Shown here: positions 10,079-17,554 of the stretch, one piece after another
How the letters are laid out: each line of letters starts with the position of its first letter
Position numbering within the stretch: position 1 is the stretch's first letter
Assembly (NCBI GenBank): GCA_016280445.1
Contig: JAEEGS010000030.1
Span: 1-41,439, forward strand
DNA length: 41,439 bases
From: Bacteroidaceae bacterium
Lineage (GTDB): Bacteria; Bacteroidota; Bacteroidia; Bacteroidales; Bacteroidaceae
Direction of reading: 5' to 3'
Made by a program: the position numbers and the translations under genes
Notes under the pieces: model-generated
The model's input: only the letters and a program-made list of their open reading frames with translations
What the model was told of the DNA's origin: nothing
Databases searched by the model: none

Positions 10079-10107
10079 GTGGAAAATGAAAAGTAAAAAT
10101 TTTCCAC
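10079..10107. promoter_or_regulatory. Inverted repeat between divergent promoters
   Basis: GTGGAAAAT (10079-10087) and ATTTTCCAC (10099-10107) are perfect 9-bp arms with an 11-base spacer, centred between the leftward box at 10054-10061 and the rightward box at 10125-10132. It could be a shared operator; the sequence is also a variant of the GTGAAAAGTG-type repeats seen elsewhere. Confidence 0.4.
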
Positions 10108-10124
10108 ATTTCATCACAAAGCGT

Positions 10125-10132
10125 TATCTTTG
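10125..10132 (+). promoter_or_regulatory. -7 box TATCTTTG of the 164-residue secreted protein gene
   Basis: Exact TAnnTTTG match 44 bases upstream of ATG 10177. Confidence 0.65.
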
Positions 10133-10176
10133 CAACCACAATTACTTTTTACCTAAACATAAAAAACTTTACGCAC

Positions 10177-10671
10177 ATGAAAAAGATGAGACTTGCACTT
10201 ACACTTTTGGTGCTGGCATGCTGCCTGAGCACAATTGCCCAAACGAGAAGAACACCAGCCAGAAGAACCACCACAACGGCTGCTACCACCAACCTCACAC
10301 CCCTCGAAAGACAAGTGGTGGGCAACCACATGCTGAGCCTGCAATGGATTTCGTGGGATTATTTCGGCACCGCCAAAATCACCAAGGAGGCTGACGGCCG
10401 CCTCAAGTGCGTAGGCGAACAGCTCTCCAAAGAGTATCCTGGCGACTACCTGAAGCTGGATGGCTACATCACCATCGTCGATGCTCTGCATCTGCAGTTC
10501 ACGGGCACCATCAAGACCAAGGTGTATCACCTGAACAATGGCGAGGAGTATGTGCGAGAAGGCACCTTCGACTTCAAATCCACTCAAGGACGCAAATACT
10601 GGCGTGAGCAGGAGATGAAAGGACCCGACGGCGTGACAGATTACGTCGACATCTACTTCAAGAGAAAGTAA
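10177..10671 (+). CDS. Small secreted protein of unknown function
   Basis: The 164-residue protein has a clear signal peptide (MKKMRLALTLLVLACCLSTIAQ, cleavage after about residue 22), then a basic Thr/Arg-rich stretch (23-38) and a mixed domain containing WISWDYFGTAKITKEADG and ending YVDIYFKRK. The alternating pattern suggests a beta-rich, lipocalin-like or calycin-like fold, but no family is recognised. It is transcribed divergently from the synthase operon from its own promoter. The porin gene 119 bases downstream has a separate promoter, so this is probably a single-gene unit. Confidence 0.75.
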   Translation: MKKMRLALTLLVLACCLSTIAQTRRTPARRTTTTAATTNLTPLERQVVGNHMLSLQWISWDYFGTAKITKEADGRLKCVGEQLSKEYPGDYLKLDGYITIVDALHLQFTGTIKTKVYHLNNGEEYVREGTFDFKSTQGRKYWREQEMKGPDGVTDYVDIYFKRK

Positions 10672-10716
10672 ACACCCACTTTTTCTGCCACTTCTTTCAC
10701 TTTTCTTAACCTTTCC

Positions 10717-10747
10717 TTGTCAATTTGCCAAGGAAAGTGTACCTTTG
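10717..10747 (+). promoter_or_regulatory. Promoter of the porin-symporter pair
   Basis: TTG at 10717-10719 and TACCTTTG at 10740-10747, 20 bases apart, fit the Bacteroidetes -33/-7 consensus. The porin start lies 43 bases downstream. Confidence 0.7.
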
Positions 10748-10790
10748 CCCAAAATTTTGACACAAAAACATAAAACAAACAACAGAGATT

Positions 10791-11933
10791 ATGGGATTTA
10801 GATTTAGATCTATTCTTGTTATGCTGCTGTGCTGGCTTGGCATTGGCAGCATGAATGCCCAAGCACCTAAGGAACAACAAATTCCTGACTGGGCGGTGGA
10901 TTTGGCAAAGCGCGTACAGGTTGACGGCTATGCGCAAGCAGGTTTCACTTACCAGCACACAGGTGGCTTGGACGACAACGACCAGCTCAACAAGCGTGAC
11001 TACAACACATTCGAGATGAAGCGCGTCTTCCTCGTTGTCGCAGCGCCTATCACCGACCGCTGGTTTGCCATGTTCATGCACGACTTCAATGGAGGTGTAG
11101 TGCACGAATACTGGACTTCTTACCGCTTCACCAACAACAAGGCTTTCAATGCCAAGATTGGTCAGTTCAAACATGCCTACACCATCGAGAACAACATGTC
11201 GCCCACTGAGTTGGAGACTGTAGACGTTTGTTCTGAGGGTGTCACCTATTTGGCTGGATGCGGTTCCGACCGTTTACAGGGTACACAGTATGGACGTGAC
11301 CTCGGTATGGAATTCTTTGGAGAAACCAACGACGGCAAGTTCGCCTACAAGGCTGCCATCATGAACGGACAGGGCATCAACAAGAAGGATGGCAACAGCG
11401 AGAAAGACTTCATCGGTCATTTGGAATTCCGTCCCACAAAGGAACTGAACATCGTCGCCACAGGTCAGATTGGTCGCGGTCATGCCGTGGATCGTTCCGT
11501 ATATAACCCAGGCATTGCCGTTGGTGAAGACTACAAACGCAATCGTTGGTCAGCCGGTTTCACCTACAAGTCCCAATCCTCTCGTCTCAGTCTTCGTTCT
11601 GAATATCTGGAAGGCCGCGACAAGGATGTGACCAGCCGTGGTGTCTATGCAACAGGTGTTCTGCCAGTTGCGTCCAAACTCGACTTGGTCGGTTCCTACG
11701 ATTTCTTCAACTACAATGTGAAAGAGCACATGGATCAGCACAAAGCCGTCTTCGGACTCCAATACTGGTTCTACAAGCGTTGCCGTGTCCAGTTGCAGTA
11801 TGTCTACAAGAGTGCATCGCTCCAAGATTACACCATTTTCAACCCCATGGGTGAGCCTGTGGGAACAGGAAAGGCCTTCACCCACGGAGCTAATCACGCC
11901 ATCATGTGCCAGATGCAGGTGAGACTGAAATAA
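10791..11933 (+). CDS. OprO/OprP-type outer-membrane porin
   Basis: The 380-residue protein has a signal peptide (hydrophobic core ILVMLLCWLGIGSMNAQA, cleavage near 25) followed by repeated amphipathic strands with aromatic girdles. Features such as VQVDGYAQAGFTYQHT, FEMKRVFLVVAAPITDRWFA, the KIGQFKHAYTIEN strand and the LVGSYDFFNYNV strand fit the phosphate-selective porin O/P family (Porin_O_P), close to its usual length. It should form a beta-barrel channel in the outer membrane. The substrate is not readable from sequence. The symporter gene begins 18 bases after its stop, so porin and inner-membrane transporter are likely an uptake pair for the same solute. Confidence 0.8.
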   Translation: MGFRFRSILVMLLCWLGIGSMNAQAPKEQQIPDWAVDLAKRVQVDGYAQAGFTYQHTGGLDDNDQLNKRDYNTFEMKRVFLVVAAPITDRWFAMFMHDFNGGVVHEYWTSYRFTNNKAFNAKIGQFKHAYTIENNMSPTELETVDVCSEGVTYLAGCGSDRLQGTQYGRDLGMEFFGETNDGKFAYKAAIMNGQGINKKDGNSEKDFIGHLEFRPTKELNIVATGQIGRGHAVDRSVYNPGIAVGEDYKRNRWSAGFTYKSQSSRLSLRSEYLEGRDKDVTSRGVYATGVLPVASKLDLVGSYDFFNYNVKEHMDQHKAVFGLQYWFYKRCRVQLQYVYKSASLQDYTIFNPMGEPVGTGKAFTHGANHAIMCQMQVRLK

Positions 11934-11951
11934 ACACATATAAACACGACT

Positions 11952-13508
11952 ATGCTTATCAAAATTCTTCTCACCGTCATCTTCTTGGCTGTGACGGTCT
12001 ATGTGGGCATCTACTCACGCAAACAAGCCAAGAATGTGGACGGCTTCGTGCTGGGCGGACGCTCGGTGGGCCCTTGGCTCTCGGCTTTCGCCTTCGGCAC
12101 CAGCTACTTCTCTGCCGTCGTGTTCGTCGGCTATGCAGGTCAGTTCGGTTGGAAGTACGGTCTTGCCAGTTCATGGATTGGCATCGGCAACGCCATCATC
12201 GGTTCACTTCTCGCATGGATTATCTTGGGTCGTCGCACCAAACTGATGACCCAGCACATCAACTCGCGCACCATGCCCGACTTCTTCGGCACCCGTTTCT
12301 CCAATCAAGGCTTGCGCATCGTTGCTTCCATCATCGCTTTCGTGTTCCTCATTCCTTACACAGCAGGCGTGTATAGCGGTATTTCCAAACTCTTCGACAT
12401 GGGCTTCGGCATCCCCTACGAGTATTGTATCATCATCATGGCACTCCTCACCGCTGTCTATGTGATTCTGGGTGGTTATAAGGCAACAGCCATCAATGAC
12501 TTCATCCAGGGCATCGTCATGCTGGGAGGTATCATCGCTGTCATCGCTGTGGTGCTCAACAGCCAAGGTGGTTTCACTGAGGCATTCCACAAGATGAAGG
12601 AAGTGGCTCCTACAGCTCACGACCTCGAGAATCCGCTCTACAAGGACTTCCAGCCAGGCGACTTCGCTTCATGGTTCGGTCCAAACCCAATGAGCCTGTT
12701 GGGTGTGGTGGTATTGACCTCGCTCGGCACTTGGGGACTTCCTCAGATGGTCGGCAAGTTCTACTCCATCACCGACGAGAGCGCCATCAAGCGTGGCACT
12801 ATCATCAGCACCATCTTCGCCTTCATCGTGGCTGGTGGATGTTACTTCCTCGGTGGTTTCGGCCGTCTCTTTGGCGAACCAGTTTGGAATGAGGCACGTC
12901 ACAACTATAAGTTCGACGACATCATCCCCACGATGCTCGACACAGCTGTCAACTCCGACCTTCTCATCGGTCTTGTCATGGTGCTCGTGCTCTCAGCTTC
13001 GATGTCCACACTGGCATCTCTCGTGCTGACATCTTCATCCACCATGACCCTCGACCTCATCTATCGCGACAAGCGCGCTACTGCCGACGAGGTGAAAGGT
13101 GGTGAGATTGACGACGAAGTGGCAGAGAAGATTGAGCGTCGCAAGGTGGTCATCATGCGTGTGCTCATCGTCTTCTTCATCGTGATTTCCGTGCTCATCG
13201 CCCTCAATCCTCCAACCTTCATCGCCCAGCTCATGGGTATCAGTTGGGGAGCTTTGGCAGGTGCCTTCCTCGCACCATTCCTCTTGGGTCTCTACTGGCG
13301 TGGCGTCACCACCGCCTCCGTCTGGGCCTGCTTCATTTGGGGCGTAGGCTTCACCGTGGTCAACATGATTCTCGGCAACCCCATCAACCCCATCGACTGC
13401 GGTGCCATCGCAATGGTCGGTGGCTTCCCCGTTGTCTTGATTGTCAGCCTTGTAACCAAGAAACTACCACAAGCAAAACTGGACAGCATCTGGAAGTGCT
13501 ACAAGTAA
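11952..13508 (+). CDS. Sodium:solute symporter (SSS family)
   Basis: The 518-residue membrane protein has about 13 hydrophobic segments and the SSS/PutP signature layout: SRKQAKNVDGFVLGGRSVGP in the first loop, FGTSYFSAVVFVGYAGQFGW in TM2, and GGYKATAINDFIQGIVML around TM5-6. It couples Na+ influx to import of an organic solute across the inner membrane; proline, pantothenate, sugars or short organic acids are all carried by relatives, so the substrate is open. It follows the porin by 18 bases. A strong terminator follows at 13552-13610. Its last 53 bases recur at 15916-15968. Confidence 0.9.
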   Translation: MLIKILLTVIFLAVTVYVGIYSRKQAKNVDGFVLGGRSVGPWLSAFAFGTSYFSAVVFVGYAGQFGWKYGLASSWIGIGNAIIGSLLAWIILGRRTKLMTQHINSRTMPDFFGTRFSNQGLRIVASIIAFVFLIPYTAGVYSGISKLFDMGFGIPYEYCIIIMALLTAVYVILGGYKATAINDFIQGIVMLGGIIAVIAVVLNSQGGFTEAFHKMKEVAPTAHDLENPLYKDFQPGDFASWFGPNPMSLLGVVVLTSLGTWGLPQMVGKFYSITDESAIKRGTIISTIFAFIVAGGCYFLGGFGRLFGEPVWNEARHNYKFDDIIPTMLDTAVNSDLLIGLVMVLVLSASMSTLASLVLTSSSTMTLDLIYRDKRATADEVKGGEIDDEVAEKIERRKVVIMRVLIVFFIVISVLIALNPPTFIAQLMGISWGALAGAFLAPFLLGLYWRGVTTASVWACFIWGVGFTVVNMILGNPINPIDCGAIAMVGGFPVVLIVSLVTKKLPQAKLDSIWKCYK

Positions 13509-13551
13509 AACTGTATTGAAGGCTTTCAGTTTAGAAGTCTTATAAATCCAT

Positions 13552-13610
13552 AACTATAAAAAAAGCATCCCCACGGAGCAATAACTTCGTGGGGATGCTT
13601 TTTTATAGTT
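13552..13610. terminator. Strong bidirectional terminator after the symporter
   Basis: A 23-bp stem with a single bulged base (13552-13575 against 13588-13610; core GCATCCCCACG/CGTGGGGATGC) is flanked by A and T runs, so it can act on both strands: for the symporter and for the convergent M60 gene. Confidence 0.85.
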
Positions 13611-13703
13611 AAAGATAACTTTGGAGGTGAACCTCTCCATCGCCCGTAACTACAGGGTGAGCGAGAAAGCACGTTATGATAGAAACTAGCATGTGGGAAG
13701 ATG

Positions 13704-15770
13704 CTACAATGGTAGATGCGCGATGTGCTCCACCATGCCGTCGGGCATCGATTTCAGTTTTTTCTTCCTTGTCATTCCGTTCATTTCTCGGCGGAAACTG
13801 TCAAGCTGTTCTTGCGTCAGATGGTAGGTGTGTTTGCCGTAGTCTTCAAGTTCGAAAGACTTGACGCGGAGGAAGCCGAAACGCTCGAAGTAGGGAGTCA
13901 GGTTGTAGCCGGTCAACAGTGATACCTTGCGGATGAAGTTGAAGACGTATGGCACGATGTTCGTTGAGTCAGGCGAAACGTCGGAATAGCGTAGCGTTTC
14001 GTAAAGGTCGGGCAGGAAATCAGGCATGTCGGCCTCGGTCGTGAAATAGTGGCAAAGCTTCAGGAAGGGACATAACTGCTCGAAAGCATTCTCATGGGCT
14101 TCGTTCTGTTGAAAGATACAATCATCGGTCTCTCCGTCTATGTATTGCTCCACAGCGTGTTCCAGTCCCCAGCGTTTGCCTTCTTCGAGGTCTTTATATT
14201 GGTAGCCCATGCGCATCAGGCTATAGTAGGCGTTCAGGTTGTTGGTCACCTCGCTCACACCGCCCCAACAGAAGTAGGGCTGCAACTGGTGCTGATGTCC
14301 CCACTCATGAGCCAGTCCCCAGATGGTCTCCGAGTCTTTGAAGCGCAACGAGCGGCAGTTGAGCAGCGGGCGTTCCAAGTCAATGTGGGCGCTAATGCCT
14401 AACCCGTCCTGATACAGACTGCCGAATGTGAAGTTGACGTACAGCAGACTGCGATTGCGGGGCGTCCGTCCGTACTTCTCCATGCCCACAAGCTGTTGCT
14501 GCCACGTCATCAGCGAATCGAGGATGCCCATGTACTGACAGTAGCCGGGCGACTTGCCATCGTCGGCCTTGCAGAAATCGTGCATCCCCGCCGAAGTCCA
14601 GACGGCGTGAACCTTGCGGCTCACCACATCGATGAAGCGCGAGGGTGCCGCGGCTGTCATCCTGTGCATCTGCTCGTCGGTCATGTCGGGCGTCAAGTAG
14701 CCGTTGACGGTTCCGCCCACGAAATGGACGCGGATAGCTGGGAGGTCGGCGGCATGTCCCTCGGAGAAATAGGCGACATAGGCCAGCCCCGGCCACGAAC
14801 TGTCGTGGTCTATGACGTTGGCACCGTTCTTTAGATGGTAAGTGAGTATTTCGGGCTTGCCACCGTCGAAGTTCTTGCCTGTTCTCCCTGCATACCAAGC
14901 CACCACTTTCAGGTCGGCAGTCTCTCCGTCGGGCAGTCCGCTCACCATGACCAAGTGTTTCCCAGGCTCCATGACGATTCCCGTCACGCCCTGCAATTGG
15001 TCGTAGAACTTGTTGGGAGTACGCCATTCCTTGGCCAGCCATTGTGGATGGTCGTAGCAGTCAAACGTGGCCACACGGTAGGCGGTTTGATAAGAGCCGT
15101 TCTTCAGTTCTTTAGCCAACTCGCGATAGATGGGGATTTCCATACGCTCAATGTCCTCGTTGCTCACGCCGGGTTTCAGGGCAGTATAGAGGTCGTCGGC
15201 AAAGAGCGGGCAGTCCTTCAGGCTCCCCCCGTCGCGAAGGAAACGCATTTCAGCGCATGAACCCAAATCGCCCATGCCGTGCAGTACACGGAACATGATG
15301 GCTGTCGGCTTGTGGAGTCCCCCTTCGAAGCGGACGGTCTTCGGCTCCATGTTGCTCTCCCAAGTGTAGCGGCCAGCGAGACGGAAATCCGTATCAGTGG
15401 CAGTCTTCACCAGCACCTCCGCTTCTGTCACGTAACCATTGGGCGAACCGTCCTGACGTGGGACATACACCAAGCGGTCAATCCGCTCCACGTCCTCAAA
15501 CTCATACACCAGTTCTGCGGGCGTCTCTGGTGTCACCTTCTTGTGTTCAGGGTAATAAGCCGAGTGCCATAACGTGTTCTTATCTCCGTCAAGCGAAAAT
15601 TCCACACTTGCCCTTGCATTCTCCTGATGGTTGTTGTCGTGGCAACGCACCGGCACGATATGAGTATCTCCCGGCAAGCTCTCGTTGCATTTCTGCCATG
15701 TCAATTCTTGCGCTGTTGCTGGAAGTATTACAAGGGCAAGCAGCGCTGTTATAATGTTTTCCTTTTTCAT
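13704..15770 (-). CDS. Secreted M60-family metallopeptidase (mucinase/enhancin-like) with discoidin-like domain
   Basis: A 688-residue exported protein: signal peptide about 1-22 (ITALLALVILPATAQ), an N-terminal F5/8-type-C-like carbohydrate-binding module (about 45-180, EFSLDGDKNTLWHSAYYP is typical), then the Peptidase_M60 domain. The gluzincin site is intact: His488-Glu489-Trp-Gly-His492, with the third ligand Glu507 in GVSEVTNN. Characterised family members such as Bacteroides BT4244 cleave O-glycosylated mucin-type proteins, so action on host or dietary glycoproteins outside the cell is likely. ATG 15770 is preferred over an in-frame TTG two codons upstream. It has its own promoter (15828-15835) and sits between two copies of the symporter's 3' end, suggesting acquisition as a cassette. 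Confidence 0.9.
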   Translation of the reverse strand: MKKENIITALLALVILPATAQELTWQKCNESLPGDTHIVPVRCHDNNHQENARASVEFSLDGDKNTLWHSAYYPEHKKVTPETPAELVYEFEDVERIDRLVYVPRQDGSPNGYVTEAEVLVKTATDTDFRLAGRYTWESNMEPKTVRFEGGLHKPTAIMFRVLHGMGDLGSCAEMRFLRDGGSLKDCPLFADDLYTALKPGVSNEDIERMEIPIYRELAKELKNGSYQTAYRVATFDCYDHPQWLAKEWRTPNKFYDQLQGVTGIVMEPGKHLVMVSGLPDGETADLKVVAWYAGRTGKNFDGGKPEILTYHLKNGANVIDHDSSWPGLAYVAYFSEGHAADLPAIRVHFVGGTVNGYLTPDMTDEQMHRMTAAAPSRFIDVVSRKVHAVWTSAGMHDFCKADDGKSPGYCQYMGILDSLMTWQQQLVGMEKYGRTPRNRSLLYVNFTFGSLYQDGLGISAHIDLERPLLNCRSLRFKDSETIWGLAHEWGHQHQLQPYFCWGGVSEVTNNLNAYYSLMRMGYQYKDLEEGKRWGLEHAVEQYIDGETDDCIFQQNEAHENAFEQLCPFLKLCHYFTTEADMPDFLPDLYETLRYSDVSPDSTNIVPYVFNFIRKVSLLTGYNLTPYFERFGFLRVKSFELEDYGKHTYHLTQEQLDSFRREMNGMTRKKKLKSMPDGMVEHIAHLPL

Positions 15771-15827
15771 GTTCAATATAGTTTGATTTCCGTGTTATGT
15801 ATTCTTTCTTTTATGGCTTTGTGGGCA

Positions 15828-15835
15828 CAAAGGTA
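15828..15835 (-). promoter_or_regulatory. -7 box TACCTTTG of the M60 gene
   Basis: Exact match to TAnnTTTG on the minus strand, 57 bases upstream of ATG 15770. Confidence 0.65.
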
Positions 15836-15915
15836 GTGAATATTAGCGAAATAGCATGGACAGAGAATAAAAAAGAAACAAAGATTACGGAAGAACAGAT
15901 TTTGCAGCACCTTTG

Positions 15916-15968
15916 CCAAGAAACTGCCACAAGCAAAACTGGACAGCATCTGGAAGTGCTACAAGTAA
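15916..15968 (+). pseudogene. 53-bp duplicate of the symporter gene 3' end, including stop codon
   Basis: This stretch equals 13456-13508 with one difference (CTA to CTG, both Leu), encoding KKLPQAKLDSIWKCYK and a stop. Sequence upstream of it has no symporter homology. Offset between copies is exactly 2460 bp. It marks either the far border of an insertion or the tail of a deleted symporter copy. Confidence 0.9.
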
Positions 15969-16004
15969 TAGCAAAAGATTACAGCTTATCAGCTTTATAA
16001 ACAA

Positions 16005-16040
16005 GAAGGGGGGACGATTCGATTGAATCGTCCCCCCTTC
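16005..16040 (-). terminator. Terminator of the leucine operon
   Basis: A perfect 16-bp stem (GAAGGGGGGACGATTC/GAATCGTCCCCCCTTC) with a GATT loop, 25 bases after the leuD-fusion stop on the minus strand. The T tract is short (TTGTTTAT). On the plus strand it also follows the symporter-tail duplicate. Confidence 0.8.
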
Positions 16041-16064
16041 GTATTATGTTCTGTCAATAATGAT

Positions 16065-17384
16065 TTATCCCCTCTGGTTGTAGTCAGCATTGAGTTGGTT
16101 CATGGCGCTCATGAACTTGTGCAGATATACCAGTGGGAGGACACCAACACAGGAGCCCAGTACGCACCAGAGCCAGTAGTCGGATGCACTGAAAGAGTAT
16201 GGGATGCGACGGCGCTGGAGTTCGTTGCCGATGCGGTTGCTGATGCAATGGAACCAAACAAGGCAAGCAATGCCGCCTGTCAGCCAAGACAGAATCAATG
16301 CAATCAACAGGAAGTTGGATGTCTTACGGCCATCGTACTTGCTGGCCACAATGTTGATTTCCTTGGAAATCTTCGTGAAGATGACAAGGTTGTAGATGCC
16401 AAAGGTGAGGGCACCGAAAAGAATCATCTTGGCGAGGCTACGATTGATAGGCAGTTGTTTCTCTGGCACAAAAGGTGCGGGTTCTTCTGCCTTCACTTCA
16501 ACAGGCTGCACATCTTCGGCTGGTGCTGCCTCTGGAGCCTCGTCAGTTGCTTCCACATAAGCGGGTTCTGGAGCAGGTTCTTCAGCAGGAGCAGGTTCCT
16601 CTGCAACAGGAGCAGGTTCTTCAGCTGGTGCGGGTTCTTCCACAGCAGCGGCAAACTCTTTAACCACTTCTGGAACTTCTACAGTTTCGGGCTGTTCAAC
16701 CTTACCTTCCACGAGGTTTTTCTCTTGTTCATTAGTTGTTTCCATGTTCTCTGATGTTTTAGGGGTTAATAATGATTGTTGCTCATAGGTCTCTATTTTC
16801 TCCTTATTAGACAGCAAGAAGTCTATGTCATCATAAGCATTCATGAGGCAATACTTCTTGTATGAGTTGATGTCGAAGTGCTCAGAATTGCCTGTGGCGA
16901 TGTTGGTCACCGTCTGATTGGGCACATCCACCTTCACCTCTGTTTGTGGGTTGGCAGCAATGCTGTCGAAGAGTTCCTGCTGAAACTTCTTGCTGACGAT
17001 GACTGGAAGCACAAAGCAGTTGAGGAGGTTGTTGCGATGAATATCGGCAAAGGAACTGGAGATGACGACACGAACGCCATAGCCAGCAATCGCCCATGCT
17101 GCATGTTCGCGGCTGGAACCCGAGCCCCAGTTCTGACCGCCTACGATAATCTCATGCACACCCTTGCGAGGTGCTTCTGCATACTCAGGTTGGTTCATCA
17201 CGAAGTCTGCCACTGGTTTCCCTTCAGCATCGAAACGGAGGTCGTGCATGAAGGCATCACCGAAAAACTTGGGGTCACGCGTGGTGCTTGCCAAGTAACG
17301 GGCAGGGATGATGAGGTCGGTATTGCAGTTGTCAATCTGAATAGGAATGCAGGTTGACTGGATGATGTCGAATTTTTCTTTCAT
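16065..17384 (-). CDS. leuD: LeuD (3-isopropylmalate dehydratase small subunit) fused in frame to a DUF4234 membrane protein
   Basis: From ATG 17384 the 439-residue frame contains a complete LeuD (about 1-203; VGGQNWGSGSSREHAAWA at 81-98 is the swivel-domain signature), then a linker (204-213), a Pro/Glu/Ala-rich segment with repeated EEPAPA units (about 225-305) and a DUF4234 domain (about 312-430) with three hydrophobic segments (319-338, 357-380, 403-422). LeuD with LeuC isomerises 2- to 3-isopropylmalate in the cytosol. Met214 (codon at 16743-16745) looks like the start of a once separate DUF4234 protein, and the preceding codons look like intergenic DNA. So a lost stop codon, a sequencing error or a true fusion are all possible. 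A further upstream start (17408) lies inside a palindromic element and is not preferred. Confidence 0.85.
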   Translation of the reverse strand: MKEKFDIIQSTCIPIQIDNCNTDLIIPARYLASTTRDPKFFGDAFMHDLRFDAEGKPVADFVMNQPEYAEAPRKGVHEIIVGGQNWGSGSSREHAAWAIAGYGVRVVISSSFADIHRNNLLNCFVLPVIVSKKFQQELFDSIAANPQTEVKVDVPNQTVTNIATGNSEHFDINSYKKYCLMNAYDDIDFLLSNKEKIETYEQQSLLTPKTSENMETTNEQEKNLVEGKVEQPETVEVPEVVKEFAAAVEEPAPAEEPAPVAEEPAPAEEPAPEPAYVEATDEAPEAAPAEDVQPVEVKAEEPAPFVPEKQLPINRSLAKMILFGALTFGIYNLVIFTKISKEINIVASKYDGRKTSNFLLIALILSWLTGGIACLVWFHCISNRIGNELQRRRIPYSFSASDYWLWCVLGSCVGVLPLVYLHKFMSAMNQLNADYNQRG

Positions 17385-17393
17385 AATAATAAA

Positions 17394-17552
17394 AGACCCT
17401 CTCCCCAACCCTCCCCCGTAATGGGGAGGGAGGCCATCCGGCCAGCTTTTTCGATTGAGGGCTATTAAATGATTATATTATCTTTCCTATTCCCTTACAT
17501 CCCGCATGGTCTCCCCTCCCCATTACGGGGGAGGGGCAGGGGGAGAGGGTCT
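17394..17552. mobile_element. 159-bp palindromic MITE-like element between leuC and leuD
   Basis: The element starts AGACCCTCTCC and ends GGAGAGGGTCT (terminal inverted repeats), each side carrying an inner palindrome CCTCCCC...ATGGGGAGG. It has the same length and organisation as 20977-21135; the right ~85 bp are nearly identical (TTCCTATTCCCTTACATCCC shared). It fills the whole leuC-leuD gap, from 2 bases after the leuC stop to 10 bases before the leuD start. Confidence 0.8.
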
Positions 17553-17554
17553 GC

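Noticed and set aside
10032-10139. 36-residue N-terminal extension of the second LeuA-like protein
   Set aside because: The TACCTTTG promoter at 10054-10061 lies inside it and the family starts at [17 protein letters not shown].
9348-10394. 348-codon plus-strand frame overlapping the synthase gene and its promoter region
   Set aside because: It runs through the divergent promoters and overlaps two supported genes on different frames.
13611-13703. Possible small RNA between the symporter terminator and the M60 stop (TAACTTTG near 13615)
   Set aside because: A lone -7-like match without -33 box, frame or hairpin; not enough to call.
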